The position numbers were made by a program, and so were the translations under genes. 64,000 nucleotides of DNA from Algoriphagus marincola DSM 16067 (GTDB lineage: Bacteria; Bacteroidota; Bacteroidia; Cytophagales; Cyclobacteriaceae). A model generated the notes under the pieces. That model did no database searches. It saw only the letters and a list, made by a program, of their open reading frames with translations, and had not been told where the DNA came from. Where the stretch lies: the NCBI RefSeq assembly GCF_000429405.1, contig NZ_AUBU01000014.1, positions 1 to 64,000 on the forward strand. Reading direction: 5' to 3'. Position 1 is the first letter of the stretch. Each line of letters starts with the position of its first letter. Below, piece by piece: positions 54,299-63,770 of this stretch.

Positions 54299-54390
54299 CT
54301 GATTATAATTTGTTTTTTAGAGGTCAGATGGAATCTCGCACAATTTACAATCATCCCAGTGTGTGTCGCTTGCGTCATGCTCGATTTCAT
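54295..54390 (-). repeat. ATGAAATCGAGC leader repeat, proximal copy before the BNR gene
   Basis: On the minus strand the copy starts ATGAAATCGAGCATGACG at 54390 and ends AAATTATAATCAG before the gene's ATGAAA at 54298. A 31-codon frame starting MKSSMTQATHTGM and ending FHLTSKKQIIIR is open, and its TGA overlaps the gene's ATG. Its tail (TSKKQII) matches the copy in the ABC-2 operon, unlike the IINT tail of others. Confidence 0.7.
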
Positions 54391-54487
54391 GTGTTTATAA
54401 TTTGATTTTCAATTGCCACATGGAATGCCCTACCCCGATGTATCGGGGCATCCCCCGTGTGAGAATTAATTCTCATGGGCATTTCAT
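54387..54487 (-). repeat. Leader repeat, distal degenerate copy before the BNR gene
   Basis: This copy ends AAATTATAAACAC directly before the ATGAAATCGAGC of the proximal copy. Its left border reads ATGAAATGCCC, apparently missing one base, which breaks the original frame. A second ATG at 54482 opens a 31-codon frame, MPMRINSHTGDAP to HVAIENQIINT, again ending in TGA overlapping the next ATG. It contains palindromes CCCCGAT-GT-ATCGGGG at 54433-54448 and GAGAATTAATTCTC at 54461-54474. Confidence 0.6.
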
Positions 54488-54581
54488 GTGGATTTTTTAG
54501 ATCAGGATGGAATATAAGCATAAGAGGGCAAAACCGAATCAGCTTTGCCCGCAAATGGAAATGGGAAGAGATAAGTGGTTT

Positions 54582-55751
54582 TTATTGACTGACTAGTCTG
54601 GTTTTATAGATCACTGAATAATCATTTTCGGCCTCTGAAAAATTAAGCGAGAACCAGATTTCATCTTTGGAGATGGATTTATAAAGGTTTCCCAGAATTT
54701 CTGGTTTCTTGATAACAGGACTGAGTTGGGAGCCATCGAAAAGCACAAAGCCACCGCGGTTTGATTTTTCAGCGATTTCAAAAATTTTACTAAAATTTCC
54801 GCCGGTTTCTGAATTTACTTTTTGGAATTCTTCCTCGGTCAAACCAGATAAATAATCAATTAAAAATTGCCGATCTTCCGTCACATGAATTCCATTGATA
54901 GTCCCTACAAAAAGATCTCTTATATTGAATGAATCCGATGTTTTATCGCTTGTTGGTTCATTTTCTATAAAATTTTCAAAAGGGATTTTTTTTACAGATG
55001 GAGTTTGTCCTAGGTCATTTATTGGGTAGCCATAAATTTTTGGTTCGTTTCTAAATACCAAAAAGAGACTGTCTTTGGTTACCGCTAATTGACGAAAATA
55101 AAGAAGGTCAAAATAGGCTTTTTCAGTGTTGCTGAATTTTGAGGATTTAGGGAATTTGATGGCAGGCTCAAATTCACCTGTTGTCAAATCTAAAACTTCA
55201 ACATGTCGAGCATTCTGCTGATAATCTATACCTCCAGCGCCCCATTTATCAATATCTCTTCCTGAAATGTTCGCAAAAACCTGATTCCCTAGGACCTGAA
55301 TATTGTTGCCATTCGTGATTTGTAAGGTAGAAAAAACAGAAAAACCCAACTCATATTCCTCCTCCAATTTCCCTGTATTATTAAATATATAAAATGTGGA
55401 GCCTGTGGATAAAATAAATTCTTGGTTGGAAATAAACTTAGCAAGACCCCAACGAGTATCTTTGTATAAGCCCGGCCCTTCGCCTTTAAGAAAGAGTTTC
55501 TCTTGGATATCTCCCTTTGGGTTCGCAATTAAAATTGTATCCGTATTTTGATCGATCATCAGATAATTTTGCCCATCTGGACTGATATCCATCAGTAATA
55601 AATTCCCCAAATAATCTATAACCAAGGAGTCGTAGACTTCGAATTTTAAATTTTGCTCGCTTAAAGATATTTCAAGCTTTTCGCTTTCGGATTCACCACA
55701 GGCAGTCAAAAATCCCACGAGGATTGAAAAAAGAATGATATTAACTCTCAT
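54582..55751 (-). CDS. 6-bladed beta-propeller lipoprotein (first copy)
   Basis: A 389-residue lipoprotein (lipobox LTAC near residue 18) with repeats of the six-bladed propeller type (ILIANPKGDIQEKLFLKGEG, YDSLVIDYLGNLLLMDISPD). Its neighbour at 55825 is a paralogue with the same layout. Such lipoproteins are abundant in Bacteroidota and usually of unknown function. No enzymatic motif is evident. Confidence 0.72.
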   Translation of the reverse strand: MRVNIILFSILVGFLTACGESESEKLEISLSEQNLKFEVYDSLVIDYLGNLLLMDISPDGQNYLMIDQNTDTILIANPKGDIQEKLFLKGEGPGLYKDTRWGLAKFISNQEFILSTGSTFYIFNNTGKLEEEYELGFSVFSTLQITNGNNIQVLGNQVFANISGRDIDKWGAGGIDYQQNARHVEVLDLTTGEFEPAIKFPKSSKFSNTEKAYFDLLYFRQLAVTKDSLFLVFRNEPKIYGYPINDLGQTPSVKKIPFENFIENEPTSDKTSDSFNIRDLFVGTINGIHVTEDRQFLIDYLSGLTEEEFQKVNSETGGNFSKIFEIAEKSNRGGFVLFDGSQLSPVIKKPEILGNLYKSISKDEIWFSLNFSEAENDYSVIYKTRLVSQ

Positions 55752-55824
55752 TTGTGCTCTAATTAATATTTTAAAAGTAAGCTTATTCTGTCAATTATTT
55801 ATTTAGTAAAAACAAAAAACTTAA

Positions 55825-57024
55825 TCAATCAAATTTGTACTTAAAAATTCTCACAAAATCTTCTTCCACTTCTTCAGAGGCGGATTTTTGAAACCAAAGT
55901 ACATTTCCTGCCGCCAAGAAACCTCCCGTATCCACTCCTTGAGGTAAGTCTATCCGGTCCAGCAGTTGGAGTGTTTCCAGATCAAAAACCAAAAAACCCT
56001 TGGGTACGTCCTCTTCCAATTTATCAAACAATAACCCTGCTTCCTCTTGATTTCCGGATTGCCAAAGCTCTCCAGCTTCTTTTACTTTCTCGGGGTCCAT
56101 TCCTGCATAATAATGAAGGATCAATTTATCACCTACTCGATGAATATTCCGGACAGAAGGAGTGCTTCCGTCGACTGTAATACTTCCTTCCGAAAATTCA
56201 TTTCGCTCTCGTACTGGTAGCTCCCTAAACTCAGGAATGGTTAAGTTGATCGCGGTATCCAGATTGACACTTTCCCCGCTCATATCATAAATTCTCAATA
56301 TTGACTCCCCTCCCAAACTTATATACAATTTACCTTCTATCCATTCGACAGAGGGGGTATAGTCACTCTCGATGTAACCTTTCCCGTTTTTAAAAATACT
56401 ACCTGTTTCAAAAGGGATGATTTCGGTGGATTCACCTGAAGCTACATTGATCCACTCCAAAGCTCTGAAACGATCATAAAAAGCTTGTTCTCCCGGGTAG
56501 GTGTCTCTGGGCCGAACGGATTTTGATAAAATGAATTCTTGGTTTTGATGAGTAAAGGTTTCGATGGATTTCCCGACTTGAGGCATAAATGCTGCTCCTC
56601 CTACTGCCTCAGGATGTTTGATTTCTTTGGTCAAATTACCTTCCAAGTCGTAAATGAAAATTCCTCTCATTCCGTTTACCACAACTTGGTCATTTCCTAA
56701 AAATCCCGGTAACTCCATCATGAAGCCGTAAGCGTCCGGTGTGTCTTCAGTTTTTGAAAATTTTCCCAGAAGTTTTCCGCTTTGATCCAGCGAAATGATT
56801 TCGCTAGCAGCATAGTCATAGATTAAAATCCGACTACCATCCTGACTTACATCGGCCAAAATGGGGTCTCCCAGAAGTTTGTAGTCTACTGAGTCCACTT
56901 TTTCGATGGAGAGGGAATCCATTTCTTCAAGTCCCTCTGCTGTTTGATTACTTTCTCCGCAGGAAAAAAGAAAAAAAGCAGCAATCATCACTACAGGAAG
57001 GGAGTATCCATTGTTTTTCATCAA
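55825..57024 (-). CDS. 6-bladed beta-propeller lipoprotein (second copy)
   Basis: A 399-residue lipoprotein (lipobox FSCG with Cys at about 22). Repeats such as ILIYDYAASEIISLDQSGK and YKLLGDPILADVSQDGSR match the pattern of the neighbouring paralogue (VDSVDYKLLGD versus VYDSLVIDYLGN). About 70 bases separate it from the next gene in the same direction. The pair may be a duplication. Confidence 0.72.
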   Translation of the reverse strand: MMKNNGYSLPVVMIAAFFLFSCGESNQTAEGLEEMDSLSIEKVDSVDYKLLGDPILADVSQDGSRILIYDYAASEIISLDQSGKLLGKFSKTEDTPDAYGFMMELPGFLGNDQVVVNGMRGIFIYDLEGNLTKEIKHPEAVGGAAFMPQVGKSIETFTHQNQEFILSKSVRPRDTYPGEQAFYDRFRALEWINVASGESTEIIPFETGSIFKNGKGYIESDYTPSVEWIEGKLYISLGGESILRIYDMSGESVNLDTAINLTIPEFRELPVRERNEFSEGSITVDGSTPSVRNIHRVGDKLILHYYAGMDPEKVKEAGELWQSGNQEEAGLLFDKLEEDVPKGFLVFDLETLQLLDRIDLPQGVDTGGFLAAGNVLWFQKSASEEVEEDFVRIFKYKFD

Positions 57025-57049
57025 AGGAGTTGGTTAAGTTTAATTTTAA

Positions 57050-57083
57050 AAATAAAAAAATCCACGAAGTTATCGTGGATTTT
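57050..57083 (-). terminator. Intrinsic terminator after the gluconate dehydrogenase subunit gene
   Basis: On the minus strand AAATCCACGA and TCGTGGATTT form a ten-pair stem with a five-base loop, followed by a long T-rich tract. Confidence 0.88.
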
Positions 57084-57091
57084 ATAGTTGA

Positions 57092-57796
57092 TTAACCAAT
57101 AATATTTCCTTCATCGTCCCATTTGACGACTTTGCCCCGATCCTCGGGTTTCAGATAAAATGCCGTGTATTTTTCGGGATTGGAAAGTCCATGTTTATCC
57201 AAGACCTGCTGTGGAATTCCGTCCCAGACATTTGGCGTGTTTCCTTTGTATCCCATATACTTCCAGCCTGCCTCTGTGGTAAAATAGCCTGTGCAGGTTA
57301 GATTTCGAAGTAAATTGAACCACCTGACTCCACCTTCATAAGCTGGGTCGGCTTTGTCAGGCCAAGCGACCAATTCAATGATTTCGATGACCTGATCTTT
57401 GGAAAGCTCATTGAAAGGTTTTCCAAATTTTTCATCTGCCTCGAAATCCAGCCACATCAAACCACCTCTCATTGGAGTCTGATAGCTGGGCTGGTCTAGC
57501 ATCATAAAATCCATGAAATCAGTCACTTTCAATTCAGTAGCTGCCGGAGATTCGGAATCTGCCGGCATAATGATATCTACCAGTGTATCCAGTTTTTTGC
57601 GCTCCTCTTCTGTGAAAAAGGAGTCAGCTAAAAGTTTGGCGTCTCTTGCCTTTTCCTCAGCGGTTCGACCTCCCGGAGTGCCGCCTTCGAAAATCTGTCC
57701 GCTTACAGCTTGCTCCTCTGTTTCACAACCGGTCATAAACAAGCCCGCTCCCAGAGAGCCTGTGAAAAGCAATTTGAGGTTTTCTCTTCTGTTCAT
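57092..57796 (-). CDS. Gluconate 2-dehydrogenase subunit 3-like lipoprotein
   Basis: A 234-residue protein with a twin-arginine-like, lipoprotein signal (RRENLKLLFTGSLGAGLFMT then GC). The body fits the gluconate 2-dehydrogenase subunit 3 family, including LDTLVDIIMPADSESPAATE and GCxGYF-like features near the C-terminus. It starts three bases after the GMC oxidoreductase stop and is probably exported with it as a complex. Confidence 0.85.
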   Translation of the reverse strand: MNRRENLKLLFTGSLGAGLFMTGCETEEQAVSGQIFEGGTPGGRTAEEKARDAKLLADSFFTEEERKKLDTLVDIIMPADSESPAATELKVTDFMDFMMLDQPSYQTPMRGGLMWLDFEADEKFGKPFNELSKDQVIEIIELVAWPDKADPAYEGGVRWFNLLRNLTCTGYFTTEAGWKYMGYKGNTPNVWDGIPQQVLDKHGLSNPEKYTAFYLKPEDRGKVVKWDDEGNIIG

Positions 57797-57799
57797 GGC

Positions 57800-59542
57800 T
57801 TAGATATTTTTTTGTTTCAACTGATCGACTATGTAATCGGAAGTTCTCCAAGAAAGGGCAAGAATGGTCCAGGTTGGGTTTTTGTCTGCTTGTGAGACAA
57901 ATGGCCCTGCATCCACTACGAACAGATTGTCGCAGTCATGGGCTTGGCAATTGGAGTTGACCACGGACGATTTAGCATCATTTCCCATTCGGGTTGTGCC
58001 GACCTCGTGAATGATTCGTCCAGGTGCCGCTAGTCCATACTTGCTTTCAGGTCCGGGTTTTGAACCCAGCAATATTGCCCCAGCATTGGTCAGGATTTCC
58101 TCAAAGGTATCCTGCATATGTTTCGCCTGCTTGATTTCCTGATCAGACCAAGTATAATTAAAACGAAGTACAGGAATTCCATATTTGTCGACTACATTCG
58201 GATCGATCTCACAGTAGTTGTCGTAGCGAGGAATACTTTCTCCTCTGCCTGACATACCTAATGTGGACCCGTAAATTCGTCGAATGTCCTTTTTCAATCC
58301 TTCTCCATAGCCTCCGTTAGGACTTGGGTTGCCAAATTCATCCTTGATGTATTTTCGCATACTGTCCATGCTCATACCAGTACCGTAGGCAGGTTGCCCC
58401 ATACCACCCCAGTATTCAATGTGGTAGCCTCTTGCAAAGTCCAACTTCTTATTATCTAACCACCAAGGGGTGTACATGTGCATGCCACCAACACCGTCTT
58501 CATTGTATCGCTCTCGATCAATCAAGTCAGGCATGATTCCCATTCGGTCAGCTCCTGTAGAATCATGTAAGTATCTTCCCAGTACGCCTGAGTCCCCACC
58601 AATCCCATTGGGATGAGACTTTGACTTGGAGTTCATCATGATTCGCGCCGATTCACAAGCAGAAGCTCCAAGTACGACTACTCGAGACCGGAGTTTATAC
58701 TCCTTCATATCTACCTTGGATACAAAAGAAACGCCGGTTGCTTTACCTTGATCATCGGTCGTCACTTTGCGTACCATTGAAAAAGTGTAAAGGTCAACCT
58801 TTCCTTTTTTCATGGCAGGATGTACGAGGCAAGTTCCTGCAGAAAAGTCTGCATAGGCCTGACAGGCTCGATTACATTGGTTGCAGAAAAAGCAAACGCC
58901 CCGCTCGTTATTGATAGGGCGGGTGAGCATAGAAAGGCGTGATGGAATCATCGGGATTCCGGCACGATCTGCTCCTTTCTTTATAAATAGTTCATGAAGT
59001 CTGGGTTTTGGTGGAGGAAGGAAAAAGCCATCAGGCTCGTTGTAAATACCTTCTTTGGTACCAAAAACTCCGATCAACTTATCGACACGGTCATAGTAGG
59101 GCTTTAGCTCATCATAGCCGATAGGCCAGTCATCACCCATGCCGTCAATGCTTGCTCTTTTGAAATCATTCGGACCAAATCGAAGAGAAATTCTTCCCCA
59201 GTGATTTGTTCGGCCTCCGACCATACGAGATCGGAACCAGTCGAATTGAGTGCCGTTTTTTCTAGTGTAAGGTTCACCTTCGATATCCCATCCGCCGATA
59301 GCTGCATCAAAATCTCCAAATGGGCGAATTCTTGTTCCTGCACCTCTTCTTGGCGATTCCCATGGTGGTCTGAGTTGAGTCCGGTCTTCATCCTTAGCCG
59401 GATCAAAGTCGCCACCTGCCTCTACAACGGCTACCGAAAGGCCTGCCTCTGAAAGAACCTTAGAAGCCATGCCTCCTCCGGCACCGGAGCCTACAATAAT
59501 CACATCATAGGTATCCGGAGTCTCTTTGATTTGAAAGCTCAT
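57800..59542 (-). CDS. GMC-family FAD-dependent oxidoreductase
   Basis: A 580-residue flavoenzyme of the glucose-methanol-choline family. The FAD-binding motif is VIIVGSGAGGGMASKVLSEAG at about 14-34; a Cys cluster CFFCNQCNRAC near 218-228 could bind a [4Fe-4S] cluster or zinc; and the C-terminal catalytic region shows HEVGTTRMG and later HDCDNLFVVDAGPF. It pairs with the Tat-lipoprotein subunit, so the complex is likely exported together. No signal peptide of its own. Substrate probably a sugar or sugar acid. Confidence 0.88.
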   Translation of the reverse strand: MSFQIKETPDTYDVIIVGSGAGGGMASKVLSEAGLSVAVVEAGGDFDPAKDEDRTQLRPPWESPRRGAGTRIRPFGDFDAAIGGWDIEGEPYTRKNGTQFDWFRSRMVGGRTNHWGRISLRFGPNDFKRASIDGMGDDWPIGYDELKPYYDRVDKLIGVFGTKEGIYNEPDGFFLPPPKPRLHELFIKKGADRAGIPMIPSRLSMLTRPINNERGVCFFCNQCNRACQAYADFSAGTCLVHPAMKKGKVDLYTFSMVRKVTTDDQGKATGVSFVSKVDMKEYKLRSRVVVLGASACESARIMMNSKSKSHPNGIGGDSGVLGRYLHDSTGADRMGIMPDLIDRERYNEDGVGGMHMYTPWWLDNKKLDFARGYHIEYWGGMGQPAYGTGMSMDSMRKYIKDEFGNPSPNGGYGEGLKKDIRRIYGSTLGMSGRGESIPRYDNYCEIDPNVVDKYGIPVLRFNYTWSDQEIKQAKHMQDTFEEILTNAGAILLGSKPGPESKYGLAAPGRIIHEVGTTRMGNDAKSSVVNSNCQAHDCDNLFVVDAGPFVSQADKNPTWTILALSWRTSDYIVDQLKQKNI

Positions 59543-59664
59543 TTTTTAAAAATTTTAATGAAGTCGAAAATATAGGTTAAAAAAATAGATAATGAAAGTA
59601 AGCTTTTTTAAAAAAGACTAATCTGATTTAAATTCCAAATCTTCTTTGGGGTAGACTATGTTTT

Positions 59665-60366
59665 TTAGGCTTCAACCAAAGATTCGATATAAGGCCAAAC
59701 CGTTTCAAAGACTATCCGATGCCCCTCCTCAGTAGGATGAATTCCGTCTGGTAGGTTCAAATCTGGATTTCCTGCGACCCCTTCAAGTAGAAAGGGAATA
59801 AGTGTCACGTTCTTTTCAGCAGCCACTTCTGGGTAAATGGATTTGAATTCATCGGTATATTCCTGACCCATATTCGGTGGGATTTGCATCCCTGCCAAAA
59901 TGATATGAGTCTCAGGATACTTATTTCTAACCTCATCGATAATTTTTTCCAGATTACTGCGTGTTTCGCTAAGTTGGATGCCTCTTAGACCATCATTACC
60001 ACCAAGCTCCAGCACAAAAATGTAAGGCTCTTCTTCCAAAAACCAATCCAACCGGCTAAAGCCACCTGCAGTGGTCTCCCCGCTGAGTCCTCCATTGATG
60101 ACCCTGTACTCTTCATATCCCAAGCTATCCAAACGATTTTGAGTAAGACCAGCGAAAGAATCTTCCTTATCAATCCCGTACCCAGCAGTCAAACTGTTAC
60201 CAAAAAAAAGGATTGTCTTCTTGGATTCTTTTTCCATAGCTTCATTCTCTACGCTGTCAAGCTCTGTAGTTTTCGAAGTTTTATTTTCGCTACAAGATGA
60301 AATTAGGGTCATCGAAAATAAAATCAACAATAGTAGGTATGAAGAGGAGGTTTGGAGTTTGTTCAT
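59665..60366 (-). CDS. SGNH-family arylesterase/lysophospholipase lipoprotein (TesA-like)
   Basis: A 233-residue lipoprotein (lipobox SSC near 25). The SGNH blocks are GNSLTAGYG (block I, Asn in place of the Asp of GDSL), the Gly/Asn block LELGGNDGLRG, and DGIHPTEEGH with the catalytic Asp and His. It is divergent from the YbbA/YbbP-type ABC genes, the same neighbourhood as in E. coli tesA-ybbA-ybbP. Confidence 0.88.
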   Translation of the reverse strand: MNKLQTSSSYLLLLILFSMTLISSCSENKTSKTTELDSVENEAMEKESKKTILFFGNSLTAGYGIDKEDSFAGLTQNRLDSLGYEEYRVINGGLSGETTAGGFSRLDWFLEEEPYIFVLELGGNDGLRGIQLSETRSNLEKIIDEVRNKYPETHIILAGMQIPPNMGQEYTDEFKSIYPEVAAEKNVTLIPFLLEGVAGNPDLNLPDGIHPTEEGHRIVFETVWPYIESLVEA

Positions 60367-60562
60367 TATTTCAAAAGCTCTTTCTGTGGTTAAATGTTCT
60401 GATAAGTAGTCAAATAGGAACCAATTTGGACCGTTTGACAGTTTCTTCTACAATTTTCATCAATAATTGGTTTAGATTCACTCAATAAAAAATTTTCTTT
60501 CAAAAAATATTGGCAGTTAGAGTTAATCTAGCTGTAAGCAAAACGTAACGAAATAGCATTTC

Positions 60563-61240
60563 ATGAATATTCTTTCAGTAAAAGACCTGAGTAAAACCTA
60601 TAAAAGCGGTAGTCGTAGTTTGACTGTTCTTGATCAGGTGAATTTTGATATCCAGGCAGGGGAGACTATCTCTATTGTCGGACCTTCAGGTAGCGGTAAA
60701 ACCACCCTTTTAGGGCTTTGTGCAGGTTTGGATTCGGCCTCTACCGGATCTGTTCAGTTAAATGGTCAAGCACTTGAAAAGCTAAGTGAAGATCAACGGG
60801 CAGCTGTCAGAAATCAAGATGTTGGATTTATTTTTCAGAATTTCCAATTGCTTCCAACGCTCACTGCCCTCGAAAATGTCATGGTTCCCTTGGAACTTAA
60901 AAAGCGAAAAGATGCCAGAACCAAGGCATTAGAGCTTTTGGAAAAAGTAGGACTCGGCGACCGAGCGACTCATTATCCTACGCAACTTTCAGGAGGAGAG
61001 CAGCAGCGGGTTTCAATTGCAAGGGCTTTCGCCAATGAACCCAAAATTCTTTTCGCAGACGAGCCAACAGGGAATCTAGATACTGAGACTGGTGAAATGA
61101 TTGAAAAGCTGATCTTCGACTTGAATAAGGAAAAAGGGACCACGCTTGTCTTGGTCACACACGATACTGAATTAGCAGGTAAGACTCAGCGAATCATACA
61201 CATCAAAGGAGGAAAAATACAGGAGGATGCCCATGCCTGA
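60563..61240 (+). CDS. ABC transporter ATP-binding protein (YbbA/LolD-like)
   Basis: A 225-residue ATPase with Walker A GPSGSGKTT near 39-47, Q-loop FIFQNFQLLPTLTALENV, signature LSGGEQQRVSIARAF, Walker B ILFADEPTGNLD and H-loop VTHD. It matches the MacB/LolD-type ATPases. It overlaps the permease gene that follows, and lies divergent from the esterase gene. Confidence 0.93.
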   Translation: MNILSVKDLSKTYKSGSRSLTVLDQVNFDIQAGETISIVGPSGSGKTTLLGLCAGLDSASTGSVQLNGQALEKLSEDQRAAVRNQDVGFIFQNFQLLPTLTALENVMVPLELKKRKDARTKALELLEKVGLGDRATHYPTQLSGGEQQRVSIARAFANEPKILFADEPTGNLDTETGEMIEKLIFDLNKEKGTTLVLVTHDTELAGKTQRIIHIKGGKIQEDAHA

Positions 61241-63758
61241 TTTTGCTTGGATTTTAAGGATGGCTTTTCGGGATTTCCGAAAAAATATCTCACGTTTACT
61301 CCTCTTTGTCAGTTCCATCGTGGTTGGTATAGCCGCTTTGGTAGCCATCAGCAGTTTTGGTGAAAACCTTACTTCGGATATTGATAATCAAGCTAAAGAG
61401 CTTTTAGGGGCGGATTTGGTTCTTGAAAACAACAAACCTATAGGAGATCAGCCCATCGATTCGATGGCTTTAAATACAGCTTCAGAGGTCAATTTTGCAT
61501 CAATGGTTGCCTTTCCAGCCTCCGGGGCTAGTCGATTGACTCAGGTTCGTGCCTTGGAAGGCGATTTTCCTTTTTACGGTTATCTAGAGACAATTCCAGC
61601 TTCGGGGGATGCAGATTTTCGAGCTGGAGGGAAAAAAGCTCTGGTCGAGAAAATTTTGATGGCCCAGTTTGATGCTCAGGTGGGAGACATCATCAAGGTA
61701 GGAGAGGTAGAATTTGAAATTGCCGGAGAACTTCAATCCGTGCCAGGTCAAACTGGAATCACCGCCACCGTTGCTCCTGCTGTCTATATTCCAATGGCTT
61801 ACCTGGAAGAAACTGGCCTGGTCCAATACGGAAGTCGTGTGGAGTATAACCGCTATTTTGTATTTGCCGAAAATACAGACATTGATTTACTCATTGAGCC
61901 TTTTGAGGATGAATGGGAAATCGAACGGATTGACGCAGATACGGTAGAAGATAGAAAGCGATCAACAGGGAGGTCATTTGAAAATCTGTCCAACTTCTTG
62001 AGCTTGGTTGCATTTATAGCTTTACTCTTGGGCTGTGTAGGTGTCGCCTCTGCTGTCAATGTATTTGTGAAGGAAAAACTAGCCTCCGTGGCAGTTTTAC
62101 GCTGCTTGGGAGTTTCCTCACGGGATGTCCTTTTGATCTATCTTTTTGAGATTCTTGTGATGGGACTTTTTGGGGCGATTTTAGGTTCCGTACTCGGGAC
62201 ATTGTTACAATTTATTCTCCCTGTTGTTTTTGCAGATTTCCTGCCTGTGGAAGTGACAGTCGGAATTTCTTGGCTTTCGGTAGGCTTTGGAGTGATTACC
62301 GGACTTTTTGTCTCGGTATTATTTGCGCTTTTACCCTTGTTAAAGGTTCGAAATGTGTCCCCAATGGCTACGCTTCGTCCTGAGACGGCAGATTCTAGAT
62401 TGATGAAGGATCCTTCTCGATGGGCTGTGATTGCCGGGATCTTGATATTCATTTGGGGTTTTAGCTATTACCTTCTTGGATCAGCACAGCTAGCTTTTGG
62501 CTTTACCGGGTTTGTAGTTTTTGCCTTTGGTATTCTATGGGGAGTTGGCCAATTGATCATGTGGGCAGTACGGAAGTTTTTACCGATTTCACTCCGATAT
62601 ACCGTGCGTCAGGCTTTAGCTAATCTTTATAGACCCAATAATCAAACCATCTCATTGATTGCTACCATCGGTTTGGGTACAGCGATGATTAGTACGCTTT
62701 TCTTTCTTCAAAATCAATTGCTGGAAGAAGCAAAATTTGCTGATAAGGAAGATCAGCCCAATTTGCTAATGTTTGATATTCAAACACCCCAATTGGAGGC
62801 TGTAAAGGAAAAAGTGACTGGACGTGATCTGAGGATTTTGCAGGAGGTTCCTATTGTGACGATGCAATTAAATGAAATCAACGGAGTGGATAAGCGGGAA
62901 AATGAAGAGCTTCCGGATGATGAAAATTACTCGCGGTGGATGTACAATCGGGAATATCGAGTCACTTACCGGGATACATTGATTGATACCGAGACACTGG
63001 CAGAAGGAGAATTGATTCCGCTTGGTGCGCGGGGAGATTCCATTTTTGTGAGTCTTTCGACCAGTTTTGCAGAGGGAAATAATCTGAAAATCGGTGATGA
63101 GATCGAATTCAATGTGCAGGGCCGACCAATCAAAACCTACATTGGAAGCTTTCGGAATGTGAAGTTCAATCAAGTCTCGACCAATTTTATTGTACTGTTT
63201 CCAAATGGGGTACTAGAGCAAGCTCCTAAATTCCATGTGATCATTACACGGACCAAAAATGACCGGGAATCTGCAGCTATTCAGTCAGAAGTGGTGAGGG
63301 AATTCCCCAATATCTCAGTGGTCAACTTGGGAGTAATTGTAGAAACGCTCGAGGATATTTTGAATAAGATCAGCTTTGTGATCCAGTTTATGGCATTTTT
63401 CAGTATTGCTACAGGTATTCTGGTATTGATTTCTTCTCTAATCATCAGTAAATATCAGCGTATGCGAGAAAGTATTCTTCTCCGAACACTCGGTGCTGGT
63501 TCTGGAACTGTAAGTAAGATCAATACGCTGGAGTATTTCTTCCTAGGTAGTCTAGCCTCACTGTCAGGGATAATCTTGTCTTTTGCTGCAACTTGGCTAC
63601 TGAGCGCATTTGTGTTCGATATGAACTTTAGACCAGCTTGGGGCGCAGGCCTAGTACTCTATTTGGCGATAACAGGTCTTACGATTGTGCTGGGCTGGTT
63701 GAATGGTCGAAAAATCATCAATCAACCTCCGATGGAAATACTGAGAGGGAATGGATAA
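61227..63758 (+). CDS. FtsX-like ABC permease (YbbP-type)
   Basis: An 843-residue permease with an N-terminal TM (about 18-40), a large periplasmic domain, then clusters of three TM helices near 250-380, 395-450 and 705-840, as in YbbP (two FtsX-like domains). An ATG two codons downstream (61233) is an alternative start. Works with the preceding ATPase; the YbbAP system in E. coli is thought to remove hydrophobic molecules from the membrane. Confidence 0.9.
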   Translation: MPMPDFAWILRMAFRDFRKNISRLLLFVSSIVVGIAALVAISSFGENLTSDIDNQAKELLGADLVLENNKPIGDQPIDSMALNTASEVNFASMVAFPASGASRLTQVRALEGDFPFYGYLETIPASGDADFRAGGKKALVEKILMAQFDAQVGDIIKVGEVEFEIAGELQSVPGQTGITATVAPAVYIPMAYLEETGLVQYGSRVEYNRYFVFAENTDIDLLIEPFEDEWEIERIDADTVEDRKRSTGRSFENLSNFLSLVAFIALLLGCVGVASAVNVFVKEKLASVAVLRCLGVSSRDVLLIYLFEILVMGLFGAILGSVLGTLLQFILPVVFADFLPVEVTVGISWLSVGFGVITGLFVSVLFALLPLLKVRNVSPMATLRPETADSRLMKDPSRWAVIAGILIFIWGFSYYLLGSAQLAFGFTGFVVFAFGILWGVGQLIMWAVRKFLPISLRYTVRQALANLYRPNNQTISLIATIGLGTAMISTLFFLQNQLLEEAKFADKEDQPNLLMFDIQTPQLEAVKEKVTGRDLRILQEVPIVTMQLNEINGVDKRENEELPDDENYSRWMYNREYRVTYRDTLIDTETLAEGELIPLGARGDSIFVSLSTSFAEGNNLKIGDEIEFNVQGRPIKTYIGSFRNVKFNQVSTNFIVLFPNGVLEQAPKFHVIITRTKNDRESAAIQSEVVREFPNISVVNLGVIVETLEDILNKISFVIQFMAFFSIATGILVLISSLIISKYQRMRESILLRTLGAGSGTVSKINTLEYFFLGSLASLSGIILSFAATWLLSAFVFDMNFRPAWGAGLVLYLAITGLTIVLGWLNGRKIINQPPMEILRGNG

Positions 63759-63770
63759 AATAAAAAATAT

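Noticed and set aside
54526..54550. Hairpin GGGCAAA..TTTGCCC downstream of the propeller lipoprotein gene
   Set aside because: The stem is good but no T-run follows on the minus strand, so terminator function is doubtful.
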